This document shows positions 49,819 to 60,037 of a stretch of DNA of 64,000 nt, one piece after another (the first letter of the stretch is position 1; each line of letters begins with the position of its first letter). The translations under genes and the position numbers were made by a program. The notes beneath the pieces were generated by a model. The model worked only from the letters and a program-made list of their open reading frames with translations, made no database searches and was not told where the DNA came from. Where the stretch lies: assembly GCF_001676055.1 (NCBI RefSeq), contig NZ_LZEX01000008.1, positions 1 to 64,000 of the forward strand. The letters run 5' to 3'. This stretch comes from Morganella psychrotolerans (lineage in GTDB: Bacteria > Pseudomonadota > Gammaproteobacteria > Enterobacterales > Enterobacteriaceae).

Positions 49819-50574
49819 ATGGCTGATGTGTTTCATTTAGGTTTGACCAAAGGTGACTTACAAGGTGCAACACTGGCTATCGTGCCGGGCGATCCTAACC
49901 GGGTTGAAAAAATTGCCCGTCTGATGGACAAGCCGGTTCACCTCGCATCCCTGCGTGAATTTACCTCATGGCGCGGTGAAATTGACGGTAAAGCTGTGAT
50001 TGTCTGCTCAACCGGTATCGGCGGTCCTTCTACCTCTATTGCAGTGGAAGAACTGGCGCAACTGGGGATCCGCACCTTCCTGCGTATCGGCACCACCGGG
50101 GCGATTCAGGAAAATATTAATGTCGGTGATGTCCTGGTCACGACAGCTGCTGTACGCCTTGATGGCGCGAGCCTGCATTTTGCACCGATGGAATTCCCGG
50201 CTGTGGCAGACTTTGAATGTACCACTGCGCTGGTTAATGCCGCGAAAGCCGCAAAAGCAACCGTACATATCGGTGTAACCGCCTCTTCTGATACTTTCTA
50301 TCCGGGCCAGGAGCGTTATGACACCTTCAGTGGTCGTGTCACCCGCCGTTTCAAAGGCTCGATGCAAGAATGGCAGGAAATGGGCGTGATGAATTTTGAA
50401 ATGGAATCAGCCACACTGCTGACCATGTGTGCCAGCCAGGGGCTGCGCGCCGGGATGGTCGCAGGGGTTATCGTCAATCGTACTCAGCAGGAAATTCCTG
50501 ATGAAGCGCGGATGAAGAAAACCGAAGCAAACACCCTGGATATCGTGGTAGCCGCCGCCCGCCATCTTATTTAA
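49819..50574 (+). CDS. udp: Uridine phosphorylase Udp
   Basis: It splits uridine to uracil and ribose 1-phosphate with phosphate. The start is ATG 49819 ([14 protein letters not shown]), with AAGGAG upstream. It has 251 residues, against 253 in E. coli. The phosphate-site regions [12 protein letters not shown] and [20 protein letters not shown] and the C-terminal [10 protein letters not shown] are conserved. Two CRP-type sites upstream suggest nucleoside-linked catabolite control. A terminator follows. It follows metE, as in E. coli. Confidence 0.98.
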   Translation: MADVFHLGLTKGDLQGATLAIVPGDPNRVEKIARLMDKPVHLASLREFTSWRGEIDGKAVIVCSTGIGGPSTSIAVEELAQLGIRTFLRIGTTGAIQENINVGDVLVTTAAVRLDGASLHFAPMEFPAVADFECTTALVNAAKAAKATVHIGVTASSDTFYPGQERYDTFSGRVTRRFKGSMQEWQEMGVMNFEMESATLLTMCASQGLRAGMVAGVIVNRTQQEIPDEARMKKTEANTLDIVVAAARHLI

Positions 50575-50596
50575 TCAGCCTGCTTTCAGTCAATCT

Positions 50597-50634
50597 GCCG
50601 CATCTCCGGTCTTTCCGGGGCTGCGGTTTTTTAT
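50597..50634 (+). terminator. Terminator after udp
   Basis: GCCGCA...CCGG and CCGG...TGCGG fold into a stem, followed by TTTTTTATT, 23 bases after the udp stop codon. Confidence 0.82.
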
Positions 50635-50765
50635 TCATCTTTCATAATGCAAATCTGATAAAGTAATTGCTCTGATCACACTGATAATAATGATATAGCC
50701 AACGTCATTCAGGATGCAGGCAACGAACCTGCGGTTTGAATGAATAAGGGTATAAAGAGGGATTA

Positions 50766-51545
50766 ATGACCAGACAAACACTACATCCGTCGGTACTGCC
50801 GCTTGACGGCGGGATCAATTTCCGTGATTTGGGGGGCAAAGTTCTGCCGGACGGCAGCAAAATTAAACCGGGACTTTTATATCGCGCCGGTGCCCTGGAT
50901 CGCCTGAGTGACAATGATTTAACCCGCCTGACGGAACAAAACCTGTTTCAGATCCTGGATTACCGGGATCGCGGCGAAATCACTGATAAACCGGATCGCC
51001 TGTGGAATGGCGCGTTGTACACTAACGCCCCGGCAAATCCGATGTCAAAAGAGGTGGATGCTAACCTCGAAAAGCTCGGTGACGATGCACTGACCGAATT
51101 TGATCCGAAAGCCTTTATGCTGCGCCTGTATGAGCTGCTGCCGCTGAACAATCCTGCTTACCATACTCTCGGCAACATGCTGTGCCAGCCGGAAAAAGGC
51201 GGTATTGTGCAGCACTGTGCAGTCGGTAAAGACAGAACCGGTGTCGGCTCTGCGCTGGTACTGTTTGCGCTGGGTGCAGATACTGACATGGTGATGGAAG
51301 ATTATCTGCTGACCAATGACACTCTGGCGCCGTATCGCGATGAGCTGCTGTCTGAACACGCGAAAACTATGCCGGACGATGTGGTGGAAAAATTCGCCTA
51401 TGTGTACTCAGTTCAGACTGACTTCCTGAATACGGCACTCAAAAGCATTCATTCGCATTATGGCAGCATTGATATCTGGCTGGCGAAGGATATAGGTCTG
51501 ACGACGGCAGTCCGTGATAAAATCCGCAATCATTTCCTCGAATAA
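50766..51545 (+). CDS. Tyrosine-protein phosphatase (IphP-type)
   Basis: A 259-residue dual-specificity-like phosphatase. The P-loop is HCAVGKDRTG with catalytic Cys151 and Arg157. An N-terminal GGINFRDLGG and a GALDRLSDNDL segment are typical of the IphP/LipA-type atypical phosphatases, which act on phosphotyrosine or phosphoinositides in some bacteria. No signal peptide is visible. It lies between udp and a DedA-family gene; E. coli has no equivalent here. The ribosome site AGAGGG is good. The substrate is unknown. Confidence 0.88.
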   Translation: MTRQTLHPSVLPLDGGINFRDLGGKVLPDGSKIKPGLLYRAGALDRLSDNDLTRLTEQNLFQILDYRDRGEITDKPDRLWNGALYTNAPANPMSKEVDANLEKLGDDALTEFDPKAFMLRLYELLPLNNPAYHTLGNMLCQPEKGGIVQHCAVGKDRTGVGSALVLFALGADTDMVMEDYLLTNDTLAPYRDELLSEHAKTMPDDVVEKFAYVYSVQTDFLNTALKSIHSHYGSIDIWLAKDIGLTTAVRDKIRNHFLE

Positions 51546-51568
51546 TATCCGCTGGAAAGGGGGTTTTT

Positions 51569-52102
51569 CTGACACTGACTGACATTATTACTATTGTGAC
51601 CGCGTTTGTCCGTGAGCATGAATATTGGGCATTACCGGTCATTTTTGTGCTGGCGTTCGGTGAATCTCTTGCGTTTCTCTCCCTGCTGTTTCCGGCAACC
51701 GTGATCCTTCTGGGGGTCGGCGCGCTGATTGGTGAAGGCGGGCTGAGTTTCTGGTCTGTCTGGCTGATGGCGGCCTCCGGTGCGTTTTTCGGCGATTGGA
51801 TCTCCTATTACGTCGGTTACTATTATAAAGACGGTGTCCGTAAAATGTGGCCGATTTCCCGCTCCCCGCAAACTCTGGTCAGAGGGCATCAGTTCTTTGA
51901 GAAATGGGGAATATGGGGCGTATTCGTCGGCCGGTTTTTTGGTCCTCTGCGTGCCGTTATCCCGCTGGTAGCGGGGATCTGCGCTATGCCGCAGCGCTAT
52001 TTTCAGATAGCCAACCTGCTTTCTGCCATGGTCTGGGCGTTCGGATTATTAGCCCCCGGCGCGTTCGGGCTGCACTGGATAGCAAAACTGATGGGAGAGT
52101 AA
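51569..52102 (+). CDS. DedA-family membrane protein
   Basis: DedA proteins are inner-membrane proteins linked to lipid-carrier recycling and proton-dependent homeostasis. The family signatures ESLAFLSLLFPATVILLGVGALIGEG and GRFFGPLRAVIPLVAGICAMP are present. The first canonical start, GTG 51596, has no ribosome site and cuts into the homologous N-terminus. The frame continues upstream as LTLTDIITIVTAFVREHEYW, and CTG 51569 lies six bases after AAAGGGGG. I therefore extend the gene to the CTG, with the start marked uncertain. It would then be 177 residues. Confidence 0.78.
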   Translation: MTLTDIITIVTAFVREHEYWALPVIFVLAFGESLAFLSLLFPATVILLGVGALIGEGGLSFWSVWLMAASGAFFGDWISYYVGYYYKDGVRKMWPISRSPQTLVRGHQFFEKWGIWGVFVGRFFGPLRAVIPLVAGICAMPQRYFQIANLLSAMVWAFGLLAPGAFGLHWIAKLMGE

Positions 52103-52239
52103 TTTTCCGTTTCACCGGTTTACATCTGTTTTTGCGTGACGCGCCGAAAAAATAGTCCGTCCGATAAAAGATAGTGGACATCTGTACAGTGGTATTTTAC
52201 CGTAAGCGGCGTAAGACATACGCAGAGGAGACAGCCATC

Positions 52240-53634
52240 GTGGATATTCAGTGGCTCTATGGTTTTATCGGAATTTTAAGTGGTGTTCTGCTGGGCGGCG
52301 GTATTGTCTGGTTCAGTTTGCAACAGCGGCTGGCAGAAAAAAACCGCACGCTGAATGAGAATACCGGACAGCTTGCGGTACTGGAAGAAACCCGGCGTCA
52401 GGCGGCGTACTGGCAGAATTCGCACGAACAAAGTGAACAGGCATTACAGAATGCCCGCAATATCAGTGCGCAACAGGAAGCTGAAATCCGTGAACTGAGC
52501 ACCCGTCTGGAAGAGAGCCGTCTGGCGGCGGAAGAAAAACAGCGCCTGCTGCTGAACAGTGAACAACGCCTGAATACCCAGTTTGAAAACCTTGCCGCCC
52601 GTATTTTTGAACAAAACGGCCGCCGGACAGATGAACTGAACCGGCAGAGCCTCTCTTTGCTTTTACACCCTTTTCGTGAACAGCTGGATAATTTCAATCG
52701 TCAGGTACAGGAGAGCTACAGCCAGGAAAGCCGTGAACGGCATACGCTGACTCATGAAATCCAGCGCCTGCAACAGCTGAATCTGCATATGGCACAGGAA
52801 GCGGTGAATCTCACCAATGCCCTGAAAGGGGACAATAAAATGCAGGGAAACTGGGGGGAAACTATTCTCGCCCGTATCCTTGAAGCCTCCGGTCTGCGCG
52901 AAGGTCATGAATTTGCCACCCAGGTAAATCTGAAAAGTGAGCAGCAAAACCGTTATCAGCCGGATGTGGTGATTTATCTGCCGCAGAATAAACAGGTTAT
53001 TGTGGATGCGAAAGTCTCGCTGGTGGCTTACGAGCGCTATTTTAACAGTGATACGCAAGATGCCCGCAGGGCCGCACTGACTGAGCATATTAACTCTGTC
53101 CGCCAGCATATCCGCGGGCTGAGTCATAAAGCGTACCAGGATTTAAACGGGATAAATTCACTGGATTATGTACTGATGTTTATCCCGGTCGAACCCGCGT
53201 TTCTGGCGGCTGTCGGGCAGGAGAGTACCCTGTTGGATGATGCGCTGAGAAGTAATATTATGTTAGTCAGCCCGTCGACACTGCTGGTGGCATTGCGGAC
53301 AATATCCAATCTCTGGCGCTATGAACATCAGCATGAAAACAGTCAGGCGATAGCACAGCGTGCTGCCCGGTTATATGACAAGCTCCGGCTGTTTGTTGAA
53401 GAGATGGAAGGCATCGGCAGCGCGCTGGATAAAGCACAGGGCACTTATCACGACGCGATGAAAAAACTGACCACCGGCAGGGGAAATCTGTTGTTACAGG
53501 CAGAAGGTTTCCGTGAACTGGGTGTGGAAGTAAAACGCCCGCTGGATGAAAATCTGGTAAAAAAATCCCGGCTGAGTGAAGAGCAGGAAACACAGCAGTA
53601 TACGTCCTCCGGGGATCCGGCTAATTTCTCATAA
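52240..53634 (+). CDS. rmuC: DNA recombination protein RmuC
   Basis: A protein that limits inversion and rearrangement at repeats. It has one N-terminal membrane anchor (about 5-27), a long coiled coil (about 28-170) and a restriction-nuclease-like core (about 185-420: NWGETILARILEASGLREG, QPDVVIYLPQNKQVIVDAKVSLVAYERYF). The start was set at GTG 52240 (VDIQWLYGF), preceded by GAGGAG, giving 464 residues; the open frame back to 52174 has no homology. It precedes ubiE, as in E. coli. Confidence 0.95.
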   Translation: MDIQWLYGFIGILSGVLLGGGIVWFSLQQRLAEKNRTLNENTGQLAVLEETRRQAAYWQNSHEQSEQALQNARNISAQQEAEIRELSTRLEESRLAAEEKQRLLLNSEQRLNTQFENLAARIFEQNGRRTDELNRQSLSLLLHPFREQLDNFNRQVQESYSQESRERHTLTHEIQRLQQLNLHMAQEAVNLTNALKGDNKMQGNWGETILARILEASGLREGHEFATQVNLKSEQQNRYQPDVVIYLPQNKQVIVDAKVSLVAYERYFNSDTQDARRAALTEHINSVRQHIRGLSHKAYQDLNGINSLDYVLMFIPVEPAFLAAVGQESTLLDDALRSNIMLVSPSTLLVALRTISNLWRYEHQHENSQAIAQRAARLYDKLRLFVEEMEGIGSALDKAQGTYHDAMKKLTTGRGNLLLQAEGFRELGVEVKRPLDENLVKKSRLSEEQETQQYTSSGDPANFS

Positions 53635-53725
53635 CAACACAATGCGCATAGGGTTTTGCGGTAAAGGCTGATACACTTTTGCGATTATTAAACCGTGTGC
53701 ACAGGCAAAACAGGCAATATAAAGA

Positions 53726-54481
53726 ATGGAAGAGCAATCCCGGGATAAAATCGATTTTGGTTTTCGCACTGTTAACAAGAGCGAAAAAGAAGGTATGGTG
53801 GCAAACGTCTTTCATTCTGTTGCTGCAAAATATGACCTGATGAATGACCTGATGTCTTTTGGCATCCATCGTATCTGGAAGCGTTTTACTATTGACGCCA
53901 GTGGTGTGCGCCGTGGTCAGCGGGTGCTTGATTTAGCCGGGGGAACCGGTGATTTTACAGCAAAATTCTCCCGTATGGTCGGTGAAACCGGGCAGGTTGT
54001 TCTCGCGGATATCAATGATTCCATGCTGAAAATGGGCCGCGAAAAACTGCGTAATAACGGGATTATCGGTAACGTCAGTTATGTTCAGGCCAATGCAGAA
54101 GAACTGCCGTTCCCGGATGATTACTTCAATTGCATTATCATCTCGTTCGGGCTGCGCAATGTTACGGATAAAGACAAAGCTCTGCGTTCCATGTTCCGCG
54201 TATTAAAACCGGGCGGACGTCTGCTGGTCCTGGAATTTTCCAAACCGGTTATTGAGCCGTTGAGCAAAGTATACGACGCTTACTCATTCCATATTCTTCC
54301 ACGTATCGGGCAGGCGGTTGTCAATGATGCCGAAAGCTATCGTTACCTGGCTGAATCTATCCGCATGCACCCGGATCAGGGTACCCTGAAGGGAATGATG
54401 GAAAATGCCGGTTTTGAACAGGTATCCTATACCAATATGACCGGCGGTATTGTCGCACTGCATAAAGGGTTCAAATTCTGA
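53726..54481 (+). CDS. ubiE: Ubiquinone/menaquinone methyltransferase UbiE
   Basis: An S-adenosylmethionine C-methyltransferase acting on both ubiquinone and menaquinone precursors. It has 251 residues, as in E. coli. The binding motif I is [16 protein letters not shown], and the family blocks [18 protein letters not shown] and [10 protein letters not shown] are intact. It heads the ubiEJB group and is separated from ubiJ by one base. Confidence 0.98.
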   Translation: MEEQSRDKIDFGFRTVNKSEKEGMVANVFHSVAAKYDLMNDLMSFGIHRIWKRFTIDASGVRRGQRVLDLAGGTGDFTAKFSRMVGETGQVVLADINDSMLKMGREKLRNNGIIGNVSYVQANAEELPFPDDYFNCIIISFGLRNVTDKDKALRSMFRVLKPGGRLLVLEFSKPVIEPLSKVYDAYSFHILPRIGQAVVNDAESYRYLAESIRMHPDQGTLKGMMENAGFEQVSYTNMTGGIVALHKGFKF

Positions 54482-54482
54482 T

Positions 54483-55157
54483 ATGACTGATCCGTTTGCT
54501 GAAAACGCACCGTCTTCCGTCAGTCCGCACGCGCTTTATCCTGTCATTGCCGGCTTTCTGGAAACCGTACTGAATCAGCTTCTTTACCGTGAAGCTGTTC
54601 TGAAGCCGGCCCGCGTCCGCCTGACCGGGAAAACTCTGGCTCTCTGTCTGGCTGAGCCGGAAATGCAATTCACACTGATTTTCAGTGAAAAACAGCTGGA
54701 TGTTATCTCCCGTTGGGAAGATTCGGCTGACTGTGTGCTGCAAACCCGGTTTATGACCCTTCTGAAGCTGAGAGATAAACAACAGCTTTCAGCGCTGATC
54801 CGTAGTGGTGATATCACTATTGACGGAGATATGCAGGTTATTCAGCACTTTTCAGCACTGCTGGATATGGCTGAGTGGGATCCCGCTCATTATCTTGCGC
54901 CGTATCTTGGTGATGTTGCAGCACAAACACTGACACAGATTGCCGTGAAAGGCGGACAATTTATCCGCAGCGCAGTTTGCCGTCAGAAAGATTATCTGTC
55001 AGGTGCGGTGACCCGCGAATGGGCATTAGCACCATCGGCACCGGAAGCCGCTCATTTCTGTGATGAAGTGTCCTCAGCGGCACAAGCCGCCGCAGAACTT
55101 GATGTGCGTCTTTCCCGTCTGGAAAAGAGAGCAGGAACCGGGCATGAGACCGAGTGA
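54483..55157 (+). CDS. ubiJ: Ubiquinone biosynthesis accessory factor UbiJ
   Basis: A lipid-binding, SCP2-domain protein that scaffolds the soluble Ubi complex with UbiK. The start is ATG 54483, one base after the ubiE stop codon, giving 224 residues; the open frame extends back into ubiE. The SCP2 domain covers about residues 20-130 and a helical C-terminal part ends in a coiled-coil-like [12 protein letters not shown]. It overlaps ubiB by 14 bases. In E. coli the 3' half of this gene also encodes the small RNA EsrE; I cannot tell whether that is so here. Confidence 0.93.
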   Translation: MTDPFAENAPSSVSPHALYPVIAGFLETVLNQLLYREAVLKPARVRLTGKTLALCLAEPEMQFTLIFSEKQLDVISRWEDSADCVLQTRFMTLLKLRDKQQLSALIRSGDITIDGDMQVIQHFSALLDMAEWDPAHYLAPYLGDVAAQTLTQIAVKGGQFIRSAVCRQKDYLSGAVTREWALAPSAPEAAHFCDEVSSAAQAAAELDVRLSRLEKRAGTGHETE

Positions 55158-56781
55158 GATTAAACGCCTTTATTTTATTATCCGTACTCTCCTTGCTTAC
55201 GGTCTGGATGAACTCATCCCGAAAAACCGGCTGAGCTGGGCTATCCGCCTCTGGCGTCGCTCACTTTTCTGGATGCCGAATAAGCATAAAGACAAAGCAT
55301 TAGGTGAACGTCTTCGTCTTGCATTACAGGAGCTGGGACCGGTCTGGATTAAATTCGGGCAGATGCTCTCCACCCGCCGGGATCTGTTTCCGCCTGCCAT
55401 TGCTGACCAACTTGCTCAGTTGCAGGATCGTGTATCCTCTTTTGATGGTGCACTGGCAAAGAAAACAATTGAAGATGCGATGGAGGGGCCGGTTGAAACC
55501 TGGTTTGATGATTTTGATATCACTCCGCTGGCATCTGCGTCTATCGCTCAGGTTCATACTGCGGTTCTGAAAGAAAACGGGCAGGCAGTTGTCCTTAAAG
55601 TGATCCGCCCTGATATTCTGCCGGTTATACAGGCAGATATTCATCTGATGTACCGCCTGGCGGGGATGATCCCGCTGTTACCGGATGGCCGGCGTCTGCG
55701 CCCGAAAGAAGTGGTACGTGAATACGAAAAAACGCTGTTGGATGAACTGAATCTGCAACGTGAAGCGGCAAATGCGATTCAGTTGCGGCGCAACTTTGAA
55801 AACAGCCCGATGTTGTATATTCCGGAAGTGTATCCGGATCTCTGCCGTGAAAATGTGCTGGTGATGGAACGGATCTACGGGATCCCTGTCTCTGATATTA
55901 CAGCACTGAATGCGCAGGGAACGAATATGAAGCTGTTAGCCGAACGTGGCGTACAGGTCTTTTTTACCCAGGTATTCCGTGACAGTTTTTTCCATGCGGA
56001 TATGCATCCGGGTAATATTTTTGTCAGCCGGGAGCATCCGGACGATCCGCAGTATATCGGCATCGACTGTGGCATTGTCGGCTCACTGAATAAAGAAGAT
56101 AAGCGTTATCTGGCCGAAAATTTTATCGCTTTTTTTAACCGGGATTACCGGAAAGTGGCGGAATTACATGTCGATTCCGGTTGGGTTCCGCCGGATACGA
56201 ATGTTGAAGATTTTGAATTTGCCATCCGTACTGTCTGTGAACCTATTTTTGAAAAACCGCTGGCGGAGATCTCATTCGGACATGTTTTGCTGAACCTGTT
56301 TAATACAGCGCGCCGGTTTAATATGGAAGTACAGCCGCAGCTGGTTTTATTGCAGAAAACACTGCTGTATGTCGAAGGTCTGGGACGACAGCTTTATCCG
56401 CAGCTGGACTTGTGGAAAACAGCAAAACCCTTCCTGGAATCATGGCTGAAAAGTCAGATTGGTATAAAAGCGGTGATCCGCGGGATAAAAGAGAAAGCGC
56501 CTTTCTGGGCTGAAAAACTTCCGGAGTTACCTGAATTGGTGTATGACAGTCTCAGGCAGCAGCGCCGTTTGTTGTCTGGTGTTGAGCGGCTGACTGAGCA
56601 GATGAAACAGCAGCAGGCGACACAACGGAAAGTCAATTTTGCTCTGGGTGTCGGCGCAACCTTATTTATCTGTGCAAGCCTGTTTTATCTTGCCGGCGCT
56701 CCGCGCGCACCCTGGATTCTGATGTCCTTCGGTGCTGTGAGCTGGGTAACAGGATGGTGGCAATCAGGTAAAATGAAGTAA
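55144..56781 (+). CDS. ubiB: Ubiquinone biosynthesis kinase-like protein UbiB
   Basis: An atypical ADCK/ABC1-family ATPase needed for ubiquinone synthesis. The start was set at ATG 55144 ([16 protein letters not shown]), as in E. coli, giving 545 residues. Family features include [15 protein letters not shown], the alanine-rich loop [13 protein letters not shown], and [10 protein letters not shown] and GIDCGIVG, which hold the kinase-like catalytic residues. Two hydrophobic helices near the C-terminus (about 500-540) anchor it in the membrane. The gene overlaps ubiJ, indicating coupling. Confidence 0.98.
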   Translation: MRPSEIKRLYFIIRTLLAYGLDELIPKNRLSWAIRLWRRSLFWMPNKHKDKALGERLRLALQELGPVWIKFGQMLSTRRDLFPPAIADQLAQLQDRVSSFDGALAKKTIEDAMEGPVETWFDDFDITPLASASIAQVHTAVLKENGQAVVLKVIRPDILPVIQADIHLMYRLAGMIPLLPDGRRLRPKEVVREYEKTLLDELNLQREAANAIQLRRNFENSPMLYIPEVYPDLCRENVLVMERIYGIPVSDITALNAQGTNMKLLAERGVQVFFTQVFRDSFFHADMHPGNIFVSREHPDDPQYIGIDCGIVGSLNKEDKRYLAENFIAFFNRDYRKVAELHVDSGWVPPDTNVEDFEFAIRTVCEPIFEKPLAEISFGHVLLNLFNTARRFNMEVQPQLVLLQKTLLYVEGLGRQLYPQLDLWKTAKPFLESWLKSQIGIKAVIRGIKEKAPFWAEKLPELPELVYDSLRQQRRLLSGVERLTEQMKQQQATQRKVNFALGVGATLFICASLFYLAGAPRAPWILMSFGAVSWVTGWWQSGKMK

Positions 56782-56886
56782 AGATTGAGTTAAAACAAAG
56801 TTTCAACAGGTGTTGCGTATTTCCGTATATGCCTGTCGTTGTATATAATGAAGATAGTAGGTCCATATCAAATTGAGGTAAAACTA

Positions 56887-57147
56887 ATGGCTGGTATTAA
56901 TATTTGGCAATTGTTAATTATTGCTGTAATTGTTGTTCTCCTGTTCGGAACGAACAAGCTTCGTTCACTGGGTTCTGATTTAGGGGCTTCAATCAAGGGC
57001 TTTAAAAAAGCTATTGGTGATGAAGATCAGAACAAAGCAGAAAGTACGACGGCCAGTAAAGACGCTGATTTTGAACAAAAAAATATTGCTGAAAAGAAAA
57101 CTGACTCGTCTGAACAGTCTGAGAATAAAAACAAAGAGCAGGTATAA
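56887..57147 (+). CDS. tatA: Twin-arginine translocase subunit TatA
   Basis: It forms the pore-like oligomer of the Tat system for folded proteins. It has 86 residues. A single N-terminal membrane helix (about 5-21: [16 protein letters not shown]) is followed by an amphipathic helix [21 protein letters not shown] and an acidic, disordered tail. The start is ATG 56887, the usual MAGINIW; the open frame upstream is not supported. It is the first gene of tatABC and lies 105 bases after ubiB. Confidence 0.97.
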   Translation: MAGINIWQLLIIAVIVVLLFGTNKLRSLGSDLGASIKGFKKAIGDEDQNKAESTTASKDADFEQKNIAEKKTDSSEQSENKNKEQV

Positions 57148-57150
57148 CCC

Positions 57151-57687
57151 GTGTTTGACATCGGTTTTGGTGAACTGATTTTAGTAATGGTCATCGGGCT
57201 TGTTGTTCTGGGGCCGGAACGTCTCCCGGTTGCTGTGAAAACAGTCGCCGGCTGGGTTCGTGTTTTACGCTCAATGGCTGCCAATGTGCAGAATGAGCTG
57301 ACTCAGGAACTGAAACTTCAGGAATTGCAGGATAATCTGAAGAAGATGGAAGAGCAGGCCGGTACCATTATTTCACCTGAATTGAAGGCATCTATGGATG
57401 AGCTGAAAGGGGCTGCCGATTCACTGCGCCGTTCTTATCAGGAGCCGGTGGATTCTCTGAAAAAACAGCTTGATCCGGAAGCACTGGCTGACAGGGAACT
57501 CGATCTTTCTGCGATTAATTCAGCACCATTGCCTTCTGCCGGCAAACCGTCTGCGGATAGTACGGCTCCGGTGACACAGTCGACGATCCCTGATGCAGAA
57601 GTACCGGTTTCTCCGGTGTCGGTGGTAAATGAAACGGAACATACCCCGTTATCTGTACCTACGGCGTCAGATTCACGGAAACATTAA
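57151..57687 (+). CDS. tatB: Sec-independent translocase subunit TatB
   Basis: It pairs with TatC as the substrate receptor. It has 178 residues. The N-terminus [32 protein letters not shown] has the membrane helix with conserved Glu and the GPERLP hinge, and a long helical and proline/threonine-rich tail follows. It uses a GTG start three bases after the tatA stop codon. Confidence 0.96.
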   Translation: MFDIGFGELILVMVIGLVVLGPERLPVAVKTVAGWVRVLRSMAANVQNELTQELKLQELQDNLKKMEEQAGTIISPELKASMDELKGAADSLRRSYQEPVDSLKKQLDPEALADRELDLSAINSAPLPSAGKPSADSTAPVTQSTIPDAEVPVSPVSVVNETEHTPLSVPTASDSRKH

Positions 57688-57709
57688 ATGATTACGGTAA
57701 AAGCATGTT

Positions 57710-58465
57710 ATGGCTGTTGAAGAAACGCAACCGCTGATCACTCATTTAATTGAATTACGCAAGCGCATTCTCAACGCTCTGATTGCGGTCTTTGTTGTTT
57801 TTGTTGCGCTGGCGTATTTCTCAAATGATATCTATCAGCTGGTATCATCGCCGTTGGTGAGTAAATTGCCGCAAGGCTCGAACATGATTGCAACGGATGT
57901 TGCATCCCCGTTCCTCGCGCCGATAAAACTGACCATTATGGTCTCTATTTTTATCTCAGCGCCGTATATCTTGTATCAGGTCTGGGCTTTTATTGCCCCG
58001 GCACTGTACCGGCATGAACGCCGGTTGTTAATGCCGTTACTGTTTTTCAGTACGGTTTTATTTTACATGGGAATGGCGTTTGCTTACTTTGTCGTTTTCC
58101 CGCTGGCATTCGGATTTTTTACATCCACGGCACCTGCCGATGTGGTCATTGCGACAGATATTAATAACTATCTGAGTTTCGTCATGGCACTCTTTATGGC
58201 ATTCGGGATCTCTTTTGAAGTGCCGATTGCGATTATTTTGCTGTGCTGGAGTGGTGCCACAACAGTTGCATCATTAAAACAGAAGCGTCCTTATATCCTG
58301 GTTGGTGCATTTGTTGTCGGAATGCTTCTGACGCCACCTGATGTGTTTTCGCAGACATTGCTGGCGATTCCGATGTATCTTCTGTTTGAGGTTGGTGTTT
58401 TCTTTGCCCGTTTCTACGCGCCGAGAAATAAAGCAGCATCACAGGATGAAGAAGCTGAAGAGTAA
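57710..58465 (+). CDS. tatC: Twin-arginine translocase subunit TatC
   Basis: The six-helix core of the Tat translocase that binds the twin-arginine signal. It has 251 residues. The first conserved segment, [20 protein letters not shown], carries the signal-binding Glu/Arg residues, and the PxxPF-type loop and FGISFEVP block near residue 165 are conserved. tatD does not follow, unlike in E. coli; rfaH is convergent instead. Confidence 0.97.
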   Translation: MAVEETQPLITHLIELRKRILNALIAVFVVFVALAYFSNDIYQLVSSPLVSKLPQGSNMIATDVASPFLAPIKLTIMVSIFISAPYILYQVWAFIAPALYRHERRLLMPLLFFSTVLFYMGMAFAYFVVFPLAFGFFTSTAPADVVIATDINNYLSFVMALFMAFGISFEVPIAIILLCWSGATTVASLKQKRPYILVGAFVVGMLLTPPDVFSQTLLAIPMYLLFEVGVFFARFYAPRNKAASQDEEAEE

Positions 58466-58483
58466 CTAAAACAGCGATGTGAA

Positions 58484-58519
58484 ACAAAAAACCACCATTC
58501 ATTATGGTGGTTTTTTGTT
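58484..58519. terminator. Bidirectional terminator between tatC and rfaH
   Basis: ACAAAAAACCACCAT and ATGGTGGTTTTTTGT form a long perfect stem around TCATT, between the convergent tatC and rfaH genes. Confidence 0.93.
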
Positions 58520-58541
58520 TCTGCCCGCAGTGACAGGAAAA

Positions 58542-59033
58542 TCAGATTTTCTTCACAAAGCTGGTGTTATCCACTTTTTTTGTCAGCTCTTTACTTATCA
58601 GCGTCAGTAAAAGAACAGAACGGGTTTCGCCGTCCGGCTCCTGATAAATAGCCTCCAACCCTCTGAACATACCTTCAGTTATCTCAACAATATCGCCCTG
58701 CTGTGGTACATCCTGTTCGGATATATTGATGCACTCAGCAAGTTTTAGTTCACTAATTAATGAAGCGGGAACAACCGCCGGTAATGTACCGAAACGGATA
58801 AAGTGATTAACACCGCGCGTTGAGTTAATTGTTGTTGTATGAATAATTTCCGGTTCAAAAGAAATAAAAAGATAATTCGGAAATAATGGTTCATTTACTA
58901 TGATCCTCTTACCTCTGACTACTTTTTCTATATTGGCCATAGGGGTCAGACATTCCACCTGTTGCCGCTGCAAATGCTCCATTGCCCGCGGAAGCTGACC
59001 GCGTTTGCAGTATAATAAATACCAATCCTTCAT
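58542..59033 (-). CDS. rfaH: Transcription antiterminator RfaH
   Basis: A NusG paralogue recruited at ops sites to extend transcription and boost translation of long operons such as lipopolysaccharide and capsule genes. The start was set at [14 protein letters not shown], the usual N-terminus, with AGG seven bases upstream; earlier ATG codons at 59048 and 59039 are less well spaced. It has 163 residues. The N-terminal NGN domain (about 1-100) includes [29 protein letters not shown], and the C-terminal KOW-type domain can switch fold in E. coli. Confidence 0.96.
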   Translation of the reverse strand: MKDWYLLYCKRGQLPRAMEHLQRQQVECLTPMANIEKVVRGKRIIVNEPLFPNYLFISFEPEIIHTTTINSTRGVNHFIRFGTLPAVVPASLISELKLAECINISEQDVPQQGDIVEITEGMFRGLEAIYQEPDGETRSVLLLTLISKELTKKVDNTSFVKKI

Positions 59034-59238
59034 TGTCATACCTAACACAGATGGTGTACATATATAGCTAAGATGATAACAAATTTGTTTTGCTATTTAT
59101 GCAATAAATGATGCTTTAAGATAAATGAATACGGTTTTTACTCATGCATGAATAACTTTTTACCGTAAAATAGCGTCGTTTAATGAGTATGCAAAATACA
59201 ACGCGATTTATAAATTCAAAACAATAAAGGTAATGTTG

Positions 59239-59964
59239 ATGAACGTTTTTTTACTCAGCAATGGCAAACTTTCCGGTAATCCTCAGTGGCTCAGTTATGC
59301 GCAGGAGCGAATCAAAAAGATGATTGATACCCGCGGGATCCGTTCGGCGGTATTAATAGCGTATGCGGTTATCCGCGGCGATCATGACCAGCGCGCCCGT
59401 GAATTGTCCGATGCGCTGGGAATTGATGTCACCTGTATCGAACATTTTGATTCCGCTGTTCAGGCGATAGAAAATGCAGAATGTATTCTGGTCAGTGGCG
59501 GAAATACCTGGCTGCTGAATCAGATGCTGCATGAAAACGGGTTGGTCGTGCCGATTCAGCGTGCAGTTCGTGAGCGAAATATTCCGTATATCGGCTGGAG
59601 TGCAGGGTGCAATGTCGCCACGCCGAGTATCAGAACCACAAATGACATGCCGGTACGTAACAGTGTGATTATGCCGTCTCTGGGACTTTTTCCGGTACAG
59701 ATTAATCCTCACTACATTGATGCGGCTATCAGCGGGCATATGGGTGAAACGCGTGATGAGCGTATTGCTGAATTTTGTGCGGTCAATCCGCAAGAGATTG
59801 TTGTGGCTTTGCGTGAAGGCAGTGGTCTACACATTTGTGATAATGAATTACATTATTTCAGTGGTAAAAATGAAGGGTTTAAAATCTTTCAGCACAACAA
59901 AACGTTCCCTGAACAATTTGATACAAAAGCACTGACTGAATGGGTGCCATTTACGTGTTTGTAA
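59239..59964 (+). CDS. pepE: Dipeptidase E (PepE)
   Basis: A cytoplasmic serine peptidase of family S51 that splits aspartyl dipeptides. It is 241 residues from ATG 59239, which is eight bases from AAAGG; ATG 59233 is too close to the ribosome site. The nucleophile serine lies in [20 protein letters not shown]. The family blocks [14 protein letters not shown] and [13 protein letters not shown] are clear. It lies between rfaH and ubiD with its own promoter region. E. coli PepE is slightly shorter (229). Confidence 0.93.
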   Translation: MNVFLLSNGKLSGNPQWLSYAQERIKKMIDTRGIRSAVLIAYAVIRGDHDQRARELSDALGIDVTCIEHFDSAVQAIENAECILVSGGNTWLLNQMLHENGLVVPIQRAVRERNIPYIGWSAGCNVATPSIRTTNDMPVRNSVIMPSLGLFPVQINPHYIDAAISGHMGETRDERIAEFCAVNPQEIVVALREGSGLHICDNELHYFSGKNEGFKIFQHNKTFPEQFDTKALTEWVPFTCL

Positions 59965-60037
59965 TCCGCATGCTTGTAACAGTGTGGGGGATTCCTATAA
60001 TAGAAACCCATTCTTCTGCGGACAGGCTGATAACACA

